Below, piece by piece: positions 23,337 to 29,689 of a DNA stretch of 36,910 nt. Both the position numbers and the translations under genes were made by a program. Source of the stretch: Patescibacteria group bacterium (lineage in GTDB: Bacteria > Patescibacteriota > Patescibacteriia > UM-FILTER-42-10). Under the pieces are notes generated by a model, which had not been told where the DNA came from, ran no database searches, and saw only the letters and a program-made list of their open reading frames with translations. Each line of letters begins with the position of its first letter. Position 1 is the stretch's first letter. The stretch is taken from NCBI GenBank assembly GCA_018825385.1, contig JAHJEX010000079.1, forward strand, positions 1 to 36,910, given 5' to 3'.

Positions 23337-24995
23337 TCACATCTTCCTTGGAGCAGTCACTTTCATAAGCGAAAGAACGTTTTGGAGAGTTATCTGAGCT
23401 GCTCGTATCAGTTCTAATCGGCCCTCATTAATATTCCCTTCATCTATTACCTTGCACTGCGCATAAAATTCATGAAACTTTTTGGCTATTTCTATGGAAT
23501 AGAATGGCAGGCGATGCACTTCATAACTCTGACTGATTTCCTCGAGCAGATCGGGAAGCTTGATTAACTCTTTGGCCAAAATTAGTTCAGAAGGATGCTC
23601 CAATCCTGTTTTTACCTTTTTCAGTGAACCTTCTTCTTTTTTGAGCTTTTCCATTATACTACAAATCCTGGCATGAGCATATTGAACATAGAATACCGGA
23701 TTTTTACTAGACTTTTTTCTTGCTAGGCTTAGGTCAAAATCCATATGTGTTGAAACAGTATACATAAGGAAGAAGAATCTTACTACATCTACCCCCACTT
23801 CTTCTACCAGCTCTTCTAAAGTAATAAACGCTCCGCTTCGTTTCGACATTTTTACTTCATATCCACCCTCAATCAATCGAACAAACTGGACAAAAATTAC
23901 ATCTAGTCTATCTTCGTAACCAAGGGCTTTAAGTGCGGCTTTTAGTCGAGGTATTTCCCCATGGTGATCAGCTCCCAATATATTTATTTTTTTGGAATTA
24001 GTTTCATAATTGACCACGTGATGAGCTACGTCTGTCGCAAAATAGGTTGGGCTACCGTCGCTCTTTATTAGAACACGGTCTTTGTCATCACCAAACTCTG
24101 TTGATTTGAACCACAGTGCTCCGTCTTTTTCAAAAGTGTGCCCCTTTTCCTTTAATTGGCTAATTATTTTTTCAAATTTTCCTGAATCTATTAAAGATTG
24201 TTCAGAAAACCAAATATCATGCTTAATGTTCAATTTGTTTTCCAGAAAATCCTTTATCTGCTTCAACATCTTTTTCAAAACAGTCAGTTTGGTCTTTTCC
24301 TTTATTTCATCAAACTTTTGAATGCTATTCAATGTATAATTTCTCAAAACAAAGGACTTTGCAAGATCTTTTATATAATCACCTTTATAGCAATGCTCTG
24401 GATATGGAACAGATATTCCCTTGTGTTGAAGATATCTTCTTAGAACTGACTCTCCTAAAATATCAACCTGCTTACCAATATCATTTACATAATATTCCCT
24501 TTCAACCTGATAACCAATGTGATTAAGAATATTTGCGAGGGTGTCGCCAAGGAAAGCTCCTCTCCCATTGCCCACATGAAGAGGACCTGTTGGATTTGCA
24601 GAAATAAATTCTACCTGTATTTTTTTTCTATGGCCCGAATTACTTTTTCCATACTGTTCACCTTTTTTAATAATCATCTGCATTGCTTCACTTAACCAAG
24701 ATGACTTTAAGTAGAAATTGATAAATCCTGGCGATGCCAGTTCCACTTTTTCAATTATTTTATTGCCTTCAACTCTTTGTCGAATGCCTTTTACTAATTG
24801 ATCACCAATCTCTATAGGATCGCGCTGAAGAACAGCAGCAAGTTTTAAAGGCACGCTACTGGAATAGTCCCCGTATTGTTCAAGTTGAGGATATTCAATT
24901 TCGATTTCGGGAATTTCAAAAACTGGCAGCTCTTCTGTTTGTTGCTGCTCTATGATTTCTTCCCTTATAATATCTCGGATTTTATCTTTAATCAT
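23337..24995 (-). CDS. argS: Arginyl-tRNA synthetase
   Basis: 552 aa class I synthetase. The N-terminal Arg-tRNA additional domain (1-115, with QYGDYSSSVPLKLAAVLQRDP) recognises the tRNA elbow. The HIGH signature is ISANPTGPLHVGNGRGAFLGD (about 132-152), with the Arg-pocket segment YYVNDIGKQVDILGES and DVAHHVVNYE. KMSKRSGAFITLEEL (about 390-404) is a KMSKS-type loop; many ArgRS lack one. The C-terminal DALR-type helical domain contains VQYAHARICSIMEKLKKEEG and ends in QITLQNVLSLMKVTAPRKM, the usual ArgRS terminus (GL.VLG..APERM). The gene is separated from the neighbouring asparaginase-like locus by a repeat-bearing spacer of 285 bases. Confidence 0.96.
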   Translation of the reverse strand: MIKDKIRDIIREEIIEQQQTEELPVFEIPEIEIEYPQLEQYGDYSSSVPLKLAAVLQRDPIEIGDQLVKGIRQRVEGNKIIEKVELASPGFINFYLKSSWLSEAMQMIIKKGEQYGKSNSGHRKKIQVEFISANPTGPLHVGNGRGAFLGDTLANILNHIGYQVEREYYVNDIGKQVDILGESVLRRYLQHKGISVPYPEHCYKGDYIKDLAKSFVLRNYTLNSIQKFDEIKEKTKLTVLKKMLKQIKDFLENKLNIKHDIWFSEQSLIDSGKFEKIISQLKEKGHTFEKDGALWFKSTEFGDDKDRVLIKSDGSPTYFATDVAHHVVNYETNSKKINILGADHHGEIPRLKAALKALGYEDRLDVIFVQFVRLIEGGYEVKMSKRSGAFITLEELVEEVGVDVVRFFFLMYTVSTHMDFDLSLARKKSSKNPVFYVQYAHARICSIMEKLKKEEGSLKKVKTGLEHPSELILAKELIKLPDLLEEISQSYEVHRLPFYSIEIAKKFHEFYAQCKVIDEGNINEGRLELIRAAQITLQNVLSLMKVTAPRKM

Positions 24996-25065
24996 CCATT
25001 ACATTATAGCGCCTTTAGTGATAAATTAAAATGCTCTAAAGGGTAGGGGCCATGGTTTCCAAATA

Positions 25066-25165
25066 ACCCTTGATCTGTAGGTAATACATTTACGTATCTC
25101 GCACGGCTTTTAGTAGTAGTATATGGATTCCGGATATCCGCCTACGGCTGATTCCGGAATGACAG
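25066..25165. repeat. 100-bp direct repeat, copy 1 (left of the asparaginase-like gene)
   Basis: Aligned without gaps to 25880-25979, I count 14 mismatches, all in the first 60 positions. The last ~40 bases (GGATTCCGGATATCCG ... ATTCCGGAATGACAG) are identical and contain a palindrome with ATTCCGGA / TCCGGAAT arms. Confidence 0.8.
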
Positions 25166-25197
25166 TTTGAATATAAAGATGACAAGCACTCCCTATG

Positions 25198-25221
25198 TCA
25201 TTCCCGCGGAAGCGGGAATCT
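25198..25221. repeat. Palindromic GTCATTCCCGC element
   Basis: ATTCCCGC (25200-25207) and GCGGGAAT (25212-25219) form an 8-bp perfect stem with the loop GGAA, preceded by TGTC. It is of the same type as the elements at 25999-26220. Confidence 0.75.
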
Positions 25222-25280
25222 AAAGTATAAAAAAACAAGTTATCTAACTTGAAATTCTTTGGAGCTCTATTATCAGGATG

Positions 25281-25820
25281 TTAGCCTATCGCCTTTTCCT
25301 CAAAAATGAGTTTATCAGCATCCTTGCGTATTGTTAGCGGATCCCAGTTTTTTCCATGCATACAAACTATCACACCACTAGGATGCGTATTGTATAAAGA
25401 TGATATTGAAGCACCAATATTTAATAATGCATCACTCCCAATCAGATTTAAAGGATACATGGAACCAGTAATAACAATACTTACGTTTTCCTTTATTTCC
25501 TTTGGCAATTTTTTCAATAAGAAAATTCCTGTTTCAGGCATAGTATAAGTTCCATGAGTAATCAAAAAATGACGTACATTTTTTTTATAATGCTTTAGTA
25601 TTATTTTTAATATCTTTTCTCGATCGGATTTATTAATTTTCCTACTATCCTTTTTACAAGCTATTTCCAAAGTATACTTACCACCAAATCTAAAAGACTC
25701 GGTAATATATTTAGAGATATCGGAAGCATCTGCAAAAATACCTGCTAATTTTCCGATTTCTTTATATTCTGGAGCATACCCCTCAATAGTTCCTCCAGCT
25801 GCAATATGTACGATCTTCAT
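25281..25820 (-). CDS. Half-length asparaginase-like protein with altered TDT motif
   Basis: About 179 aa from MKIVHIAAGGTIEG (ATG 25820; ATG 25826 two codons earlier is equally possible). It matches the N-terminal catalytic domain of type I/II L-asparaginases only; full enzymes have about 330 residues. Seen: the GGTI motif with the nucleophile-type Thr, KKDSRKIN at the substrate-Ser position, LITHGTYTMPETG where asparaginases read HGTDTMEET (Tyr replaces the catalytic-dyad Asp), and TGSMYPLNLIGSDALLNI. The C-terminal domain is missing and the stop follows FEEKAIG. A perfect TATAAT (25828-25833) sits directly upstream, so the mRNA may be leaderless. It may act on a different amide or only bind ligand. 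The gene lies between two 100-bp direct repeats. Confidence 0.75.
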   Translation of the reverse strand: MKIVHIAAGGTIEGYAPEYKEIGKLAGIFADASDISKYITESFRFGGKYTLEIACKKDSRKINKSDREKILKIILKHYKKNVRHFLITHGTYTMPETGIFLLKKLPKEIKENVSIVITGSMYPLNLIGSDALLNIGASISSLYNTHPSGVIVCMHGKNWDPLTIRKDADKLIFEEKAIG

Positions 25821-25879
25821 ACGCATGATTATAATCTAATAGTAAATTAATTATATCAGAAGCAGCTTATAAAGCAAAA

Positions 25880-25979
25880 ACTCTTGATTTATAAGTAATA
25901 CGTTTACATGTCTCACACCTTTTCTAATAGTAGCATATGGATTCCGGATATCCGCCTACGGCTGATTCCGGAATGACAG
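25880..25979. repeat. 100-bp direct repeat, copy 2 (right of the asparaginase-like gene)
   Basis: This is the second copy of 25066-25165, in the same orientation, 814 bases downstream and on the other side of the gene. The last ~40 bases are identical, including the ATATCCGCCTACGGCTG loop region. Confidence 0.8.
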
Positions 25980-25998
25980 CAGGGGGGTTGTAAAATTG

Positions 25999-26220
25999 TC
26001 ATTCCGGGCGAAGACCCGGAATCTAGTATATTTCAACTATCAACGTGCGTATACGAAGCCGAGAAATCTTTTAGACTTCTCTACTGCGGTCGAAGTGACA
26101 GTTGGAAATATTGGAATAATAATCAAGAAACATTTCGCTGTCATGCTGAACTTGTTTCAGCATCCCCAAAGATTCTGAAATAAGCCCGTGTCGAGCACGG
26201 TCGAGACATTCAGAATGACA
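25999..26220. repeat. Cluster of palindromic GTCATTC-type elements
   Basis: The gene-free stretch 25827-26444 is mostly repeats. Seen here: ATTCCGGG (26001-26008) / CCCGGAAT (26015-26022); a half element ending GCGGTCGAAGTGACAG (about 26084-26101); ATGCTGAA (26143-26150) / TTCAGCAT (26156-26163); and ATTCTGAA (26172-26179) / TTCAGAAT (26209-26216), which encloses CCGTG (26186-26190) / CACGG (26196-26200). Several end in GTCAT or ATGACA, the signature of widespread bacterial intergenic palindromes. From 26221 to 26365 I see only a further palindrome-like piece (GTCCC near 26321 with GGGAC near 26335). Confidence 0.7.
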
Positions 26221-26365
26221 ACCAAAATAGAGACTCGCAAGAGCAATAAATAGAGCTAAAGAGTTTTCTGGAGGACTGAAACCTATACTTTAAATATATT
26301 AACCCTTCGATGCGTCCCTCGATTAAACTCGGGACTTACTCAGGGAATATTAGTGGAACACCTGA

Positions 26366-26394
26366 TTGACCTGACAGCAAATGTACTGTATCAT
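26366..26394 (+). promoter_or_regulatory. smpB-ssrA promoter
   Basis: TTGACC (26366-26371), a 17-base spacer and TATCAT (26389-26394). The start would be near 26401, about 44 bases before the smpB ATG. Confidence 0.65.
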
Positions 26395-26444
26395 GCCGTA
26401 TCGCCATTTGAGGCCGACAATGCTAATATTACTATAGAAATATC

Positions 26445-26903
26445 ATGAAAATCATAGCAAAAAATAAGCGCGCTTATTTCGACTACCATGTATTGGACAA
26501 TTGGGAGGCGGGGTTAGTTTTAACCGGAGCAGAAGTAAAATCAGTGAAGGCAGGGCACATAAATCTCAAAGGAAGTTATGTATCATTAATTGATATCGTA
26601 CCCAAAATAGTAAACTGTCATATAGCCTCATATAAACATGCCAAGTCCGCACAAAAAGATTATGACCCAATGCGTCCCAGAAGACTGCTGTTGAACAAAA
26701 AAGAGGTTTCCTCGCTTATTGGATTATTACAGCAAAAAGGCTTGACATTACTCCCTCTCTCTGTTTATACTAAGAACGGATTTGTAAAAGTTGAACTTGG
26801 TTTATGTAGGGGGAAAAAGAAGCATGACAAACGCGAGATCCTCAAGAAAAAGGCGACAGATAGAGAAATCGCACAAACTATACGCAACAAAACAAGTCAA
26901 TAA
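26445..26903 (+). CDS. smpB: SsrA-binding protein SmpB
   Basis: 152 aa, the standard length. SmpB binds the tRNA-like domain of tmRNA and places it on stalled ribosomes. Conserved blocks: IAKNKRAYFDYHVLDNWEAGLVLTGAEVKSVKAGHINLKGSYV (3-45), HIASYKHAKSAQKDYDPMRPRRLLLNKKEV (about 59-88) and VKVELGLCRGKKKHDKREILKKKATDREI (about 117-146). The family's GKKxYDKR motif reads GKKKHDKRE here, with His for Tyr. The basic C-terminal tail enters the mRNA channel. Its tmRNA partner begins 7 bases after the stop, so they are almost certainly co-transcribed. Confidence 0.97.
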   Translation: MKIIAKNKRAYFDYHVLDNWEAGLVLTGAEVKSVKAGHINLKGSYVSLIDIVPKIVNCHIASYKHAKSAQKDYDPMRPRRLLLNKKEVSSLIGLLQQKGLTLLPLSVYTKNGFVKVELGLCRGKKKHDKREILKKKATDREIAQTIRNKTSQ

Positions 26904-26910
26904 ACATCAT

Positions 26911-27303
26911 GGGGATGTTACATAATCGATAGTAAGTTCATTATAACACCTGCAAATCGGAGCTCTAGAATCTCCGTTATCAATTCTAGACCAATCATAA
27001 ATGCCAAATCATTTATGTCTAAAGTAAAGACCGCTTTTGCGTCTCTTTCTTTAGCACCTGCAGTAGCCTAAAACCTACTTGCCATCCGTCTTACTGATGC
27101 TCGATAGGTAAATAACGGGTGCCACAATTTCGAGATTACTGATCTCAGGCAACTCCAACTGGATCAGGACATCAAACTTGGAGTCAGATACTTACGGTTC
27201 TGTTTGCTCTATACGTAAGTATTTAAATTTAGAGCAAACTAAATTTGTAGAAGGTTTTATGGTTTCTTGCTAGACAGGGGTGAAAAGCCCCTCATCTCCA
27301 CCA
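26911..27303 (+). ncRNA. ssrA: tmRNA (one-piece)
   Basis: 393 nt. The 5' end GGGGATG (26911-26917) pairs with CATCTCC (27293-27299) to form the acceptor stem (one G-T pair), followed by an encoded ACCA (27300-27303). The T arm is AGGGG / CCCCT around the 7-base loop TGAAAAG, unlike the usual TTC-type loop. The tag frame is inferred to resume at GCC 27003 and ends at TAA 27069-27071. It codes for 22 residues that start AKSFMSKVK and end LAPAVA; the hydrophobic Ala-rich end fits a degradation tag. Pseudoknot-like complementary segments follow (27080-27260). smpB lies directly upstream. The exact resume codon is an inference. Confidence 0.88.
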
Positions 27304-27329
27304 GTGCATTTTCTTCGAAAATGCACTGG
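27301..27329 (+). terminator. Perfect hairpin overlapping the CCA end of tmRNA
   Basis: CCAGTGCATTTTC and GAAAATGCACTGG form a 13-bp stem closed by a 3-base loop. The left arm starts with the last three bases of tmRNA. No T run follows (ggtgcaccaaaag), so it is more likely a 3'-end processing or protection structure with read-through into infC than a full terminator. Confidence 0.55.
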
Positions 27330-27356
27330 TGCACCAAAAGAAAATTAATAAATACC

Positions 27357-27893
27357 ATTATTTACAAAAAATTCAATAAACCCATCGACCGGGGCCAAAG
27401 AAAAAACAAACAAATAAGAGCCTCGGAAGTTCTCTTAATAGACGAACATGGAAATAAACTGGGAACCGTAGCAATTGAAGAAGCCCAACAAATGGCTTTG
27501 GATCAGGGCATAGATCTCGTTGAAGTTTCAACGGGTACCACCCCACCGGTTTGCAAATTGGTCGATTTCGGTAAATACCAGTATCGAAAAGATAAAGCTG
27601 AGCGTAAGCAAAAAGCAAAGCAGAAGAAGATAGAGATAAAAGGAATAAGGCTTACCTTGAAAATTGGCAAACACGACATAGAAGTCAGGCTTAAACGAGC
27701 AGCAAAATTTCTGGAACAAGGAGACAAGGTGAAAATTGAAATGCTGTTGAGAGGAAGAGAAAAAGCTCACTTTAATTTAGCAAAGGAAATATTTCAAAAT
27801 TTTCATGAAAGTTTGGGTGAAGATATTCATATTGAACAGCCTGTTACTAGAAAAGGGGCCAAACTGATTAGTATCGTTGCAAAGAAAAAATAA
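27357..27893 (+). CDS. infC: Translation initiation factor IF-3, probable ATT start
   Basis: About 178 aa. IF-3 binds the 30S subunit and checks start-codon pairing. The N domain begins KNKQIRASEVLLIDEHGNKLGTVAIEEAQQMALDQGIDLVEV and reads on through TPPVCKLVDFGKYQYRKDKAERKQKAKQKK. The C domain contains EIKGIRLTLKIGKHDIEVRLKRAAKFLEQGDKVKIEMLLRGREKAH. No suitable ATG exists: the first in-frame ATG (27267) lies inside tmRNA, and ATG 27321 lies in the right arm of the hairpin. The ATT pair at 27357-27362 is the best candidate, since infC uses AUU in many bacteria for autoregulation. No clear SD is seen. The order infC-rpmI-rplT is classical. Confidence 0.9.
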   Translation: MIYKKFNKPIDRGQRKNKQIRASEVLLIDEHGNKLGTVAIEEAQQMALDQGIDLVEVSTGTTPPVCKLVDFGKYQYRKDKAERKQKAKQKKIEIKGIRLTLKIGKHDIEVRLKRAAKFLEQGDKVKIEMLLRGREKAHFNLAKEIFQNFHESLGEDIHIEQPVTRKGAKLISIVAKKK

Positions 27894-28004
27894 ATAGTAA
27901 GTGATAAGTAACTTGTAACTGACAATCAGAAACAAAGTGTCCTGAGACATTACCCCAATTACTTGTTACATATTACCAATTACCAAATATTAGAAAGGAA
28001 AAAA

Positions 28005-28223
28005 ATGCCGAAACTCAAAACTCATAAAGCAACCGCAAAAAGAATTAGACTTTCCAAGCCTAGCAAGAAGAAGAAAGGCTCTGCTAAGATGATTCAGCGT
28101 ACCTCAGGACAAGATCATTTCAATGCTCGTGAACCAGGTAAAGTGACTACGAACAAGCGTAGAGACAGACAGATAAGCAAAAGTAACGAAAAATCAGTAA
28201 AAAAACTGATTCCCTATCGCTAG
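28005..28223 (+). CDS. rpmI: Ribosomal protein bL35
   Basis: 72 aa from ATG 28005 (MPKLKTHKATAKRIRLSK). This start is chosen because AGAAAGGAA lies 6-8 bases upstream; the in-frame ATG 27963 would add a non-family stretch. Strongly basic, with GQDHFNAREPGKVTTNKRRDRQISKSNEKSVKKLIPY matching the bL35 core (the family reads K-x-x-x-LPY). bL35 is a 50S protein near the tRNA exit region. It stands between infC and rplT; the 111-base spacer before it (27894-28004) is A/T-rich and holds no gene. Confidence 0.95.
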   Translation: MPKLKTHKATAKRIRLSKPSKKKKGSAKMIQRTSGQDHFNAREPGKVTTNKRRDRQISKSNEKSVKKLIPYR

Positions 28224-28252
28224 ACTTTATAAACTATAACTAATATAAAATA

Positions 28253-28639
28253 ATGCCGAGAGTAAAAAGAGGCACCACTCACGTAAAAAGACGAAAGAGT
28301 CTTCTAAAGCGTACAAAGGGTTACAAGTGGGGCCGCAAGAACAAGATAAAAGAAGCAAAGACAGCTGTTTTGAAAGCTGGTGCCCATGCATACCGCGATC
28401 GACGTACTAAAAAAAGAACAGCACGAAGCCTTTGGCAAATTCGAATTAATGCTGCAGTACGAGAAGAGGGAATAACATATTCTAAATTCATTGACCTCCT
28501 AAAGAAGTCAAAAGTGGAAGTTGATCGTAAAATTCTTTCTGACCTTGCTCAAAATAACCCCGAAGTCTTCAAGGCCATAGTAGCAGCAGTAAACCCCGTT
28601 ACCTCCCCTACCAAAAAACTAAATTCTGCTCAGAAATAA
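28253..28639 (+). CDS. rplT: Ribosomal protein bL20
   Basis: 128 aa, slightly longer than the usual 115-120 because of a C-terminal tail. MPRVKRGTTHVKRRKSLLKRTKGYKWGRKNKIKEAKTAVLKAGAHAYRDRRTKKRTARSLWQIRINAAVREEGITYSKFI is a full match to the family: a long basic N-terminal helix that helps 23S rRNA fold, then the globular domain with FIDLLKKSKVEVDRKILSDLAQNNPEVFKAIV. In other bacteria bL20 represses its own operon. No SD is evident before the ATG, as with many genes here. Confidence 0.96.
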   Translation: MPRVKRGTTHVKRRKSLLKRTKGYKWGRKNKIKEAKTAVLKAGAHAYRDRRTKKRTARSLWQIRINAAVREEGITYSKFIDLLKKSKVEVDRKILSDLAQNNPEVFKAIVAAVNPVTSPTKKLNSAQK

Positions 28640-28726
28640 TTCTATTCCGTCGTTCATCCCCAGCGAATACTAGAGCTTTCTGGGAGTAAGCAGATTGAAC
28701 AAATAATTCTAAAATTCAAAGAAACT

Positions 28727-28761
28727 AAAAAATCCGCAAGCCGGCGGACGGGGGATTTTTT
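28727..28761. terminator. Bidirectional terminator between rplT and the VanZ-like gene
   Basis: AAAAAATCC (28727-28735) pairs with GGATTTTTT (28753-28761), with an inner GC-rich part (CCGC...GCGG). A-tract and T-tract flanks let it work on both strands. Confidence 0.85.
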
Positions 28762-28771
28762 GATATATAGA

Positions 28772-29188
28772 CTACCAGCGTTTGCGATCGTATAAAAAGG
28801 TTCCTAACACTATCCCAATAGAATCAATACCAACATCCCACAAAGAACCACTTCTGCCCGGCACAAACACTTGGTGAAATTCATCAGAGAGTGCATATAG
28901 CAGTGTGACTAATATACCAGCTGCAATAATTTCTCTATACAACATGTTTTGTTGTGAAGCCTTTCCTGTTCTCAGGTCCTTTTTAATTTCTTCATTATTA
29001 AAAAACATACGCAGAATAAGGATTGCCAATAATCCATATTCAACAATATGAGCTATTTTCCTTAAAACAAGGTCTAGGTTACTAGAAAAACCACTCCTCA
29101 AATCAGGTACAGATGAAAAGTAAAAAATAAGTACCACCAGCAGAAGAGGCGGAAGATAATAATAAATGAATGTTTTGTATCTATTCAT
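28772..29188 (-). CDS. VanZ-like integral membrane protein
   Basis: About 138 aa from ATG 29188 (MNRYKTFIYYYLPPLLLVVLIFYFSS). A longer frame reaches ATG 29308 but would run across the hairpin and divergent promoter, and a -10-like TATAAT lies at 29202-29207. Four hydrophobic helices and the VanZ signature are visible: VLRKIAHIVEYGLLAILILRMFF (about 44-66), and YALSDEFHQVFVPGRSGSLWDVGIDSIGIVLGTFLY (about 99-134) with D-E-x-H-Q and D-x4-D. VanZ proteins give low-level teicoplanin resistance in enterococci; in most bacteria, including CPR, the role is unknown and probably envelope-related. Confidence 0.88.
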   Translation of the reverse strand: MNRYKTFIYYYLPPLLLVVLIFYFSSVPDLRSGFSSNLDLVLRKIAHIVEYGLLAILILRMFFNNEEIKKDLRTGKASQQNMLYREIIAAGILVTLLYALSDEFHQVFVPGRSGSLWDVGIDSIGIVLGTFLYDRKRW

Positions 29189-29231
29189 AACAATGAGTTC
29201 ATTATAAATCAACACCATAATAATGCAAGCT

Positions 29232-29253
29232 TTTTGGCTAATTGTAGCCAAAA
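29232..29253. repeat. Perfect hairpin in the VanZ-LysM intergenic region
   Basis: TTTTGGCTA and TAGCCAAAA form a 9-bp stem with an ATTG loop. It lies upstream of the VanZ-like start and 49 bases before the -35 of the LysM promoter. It could be a regulatory site or an old terminator. The rest of 29189-29301 shows nothing else. Confidence 0.5.
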
Positions 29254-29301
29254 CTATTACCATATATTTTGATCCACACACTTCTTTAGAAGTATTAGGG
29301 G

Positions 29302-29330
29302 TTGACAAAATGTTGATTTAGGGATACACT
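29302..29330 (+). promoter_or_regulatory. Strong promoter of the LysM gene leader
   Basis: A perfect -35 TTGACA (29302-29307), 17-base spacer and -10 TACACT (29325-29330). The start would be near 29337, about 345 bases upstream of the LysM-gene ATG. Confidence 0.75.
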
Positions 29331-29336
29331 GCTTGG

Positions 29337-29689
29337 TTAACAATTAAATAGGATAGACTCCTGCGTACCGTTTTTACGGCACTTCGGAGTCCGAGGGAGA
29401 GAGAAAGTGAAGTCAAAGTGACCTTGCGTTTGGATAGTGCAACCCCAATGAGTGTATCAGTATTCAGACGTAAGGCCTTTTTCTTCGGATAATTTGAAGA
29501 AGCAATGCCAGCTTGGCGTGAATATGCAGTGAAGGATCATATTTTCCCGTCTTCCCAATAGTGCTTAATTGATAGGCGTTGAGCACTGGTGGGAGGATGC
29601 ACCTTTGTTAAGCATTATGCTTTTCCTCCCAGTTCGACGTTCGTTGGACTGATCGTATTCCCATTTCAAGGAGGTGCCATAATGGCACA
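29337..29689 (+). promoter_or_regulatory. Long structured 5' leader with hairpin-buried start codon
   Basis: No gene is seen in this leader; it is full of helices. H1: GACTCC (29356-29361) with GGAGTC (29386-29391), enclosing CCGT / ACGG around TTTT (29368-29379). H2: TTCTTC / GAAGAA (about 29480-29501). H3: GCCA / TGGC (about 29507-29517). H4: AGTGCTTAA / TTGAGCACT (about 29560-29587). H5: TGGGAGGA (29590-29597) with TCCTCCCA (29624-29631), enclosing AAGCA / TGCTT (29610-29622). The SD AAGGAGG (29668-29674) is followed by GTGCCA-TAA-TGGCAC (29674-29688), whose right arm contains the ATG. GCACCT (29599-29604) in the H5 loop is complementary to AGGTGC (29672-29677) at the SD. This suggests translational control; I recognise no known riboswitch. 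Confidence 0.55.

Noticed and set aside
25996-26178. Plus-strand 60-codon open frame
   Set aside because: It consists of palindromic repeat sequence and encodes no recognisable protein.
27267-27320. ATG 27267 as the infC start
   Set aside because: It lies inside the tRNA-like part of tmRNA and would add residues encoded by the T arm and acceptor stem.
29188-29308. Longer N-terminus for the VanZ-like protein (ATG 29308)
   Set aside because: It would cross a perfect hairpin and the divergent LysM promoter; family similarity begins at ATG 29188.
29589-29681. Longer N-terminus for the LysM protein (ATG 29589)
   Set aside because: The extension lies in the structured leader. ATG 29682 has a full SD and gives a normal signal peptide.
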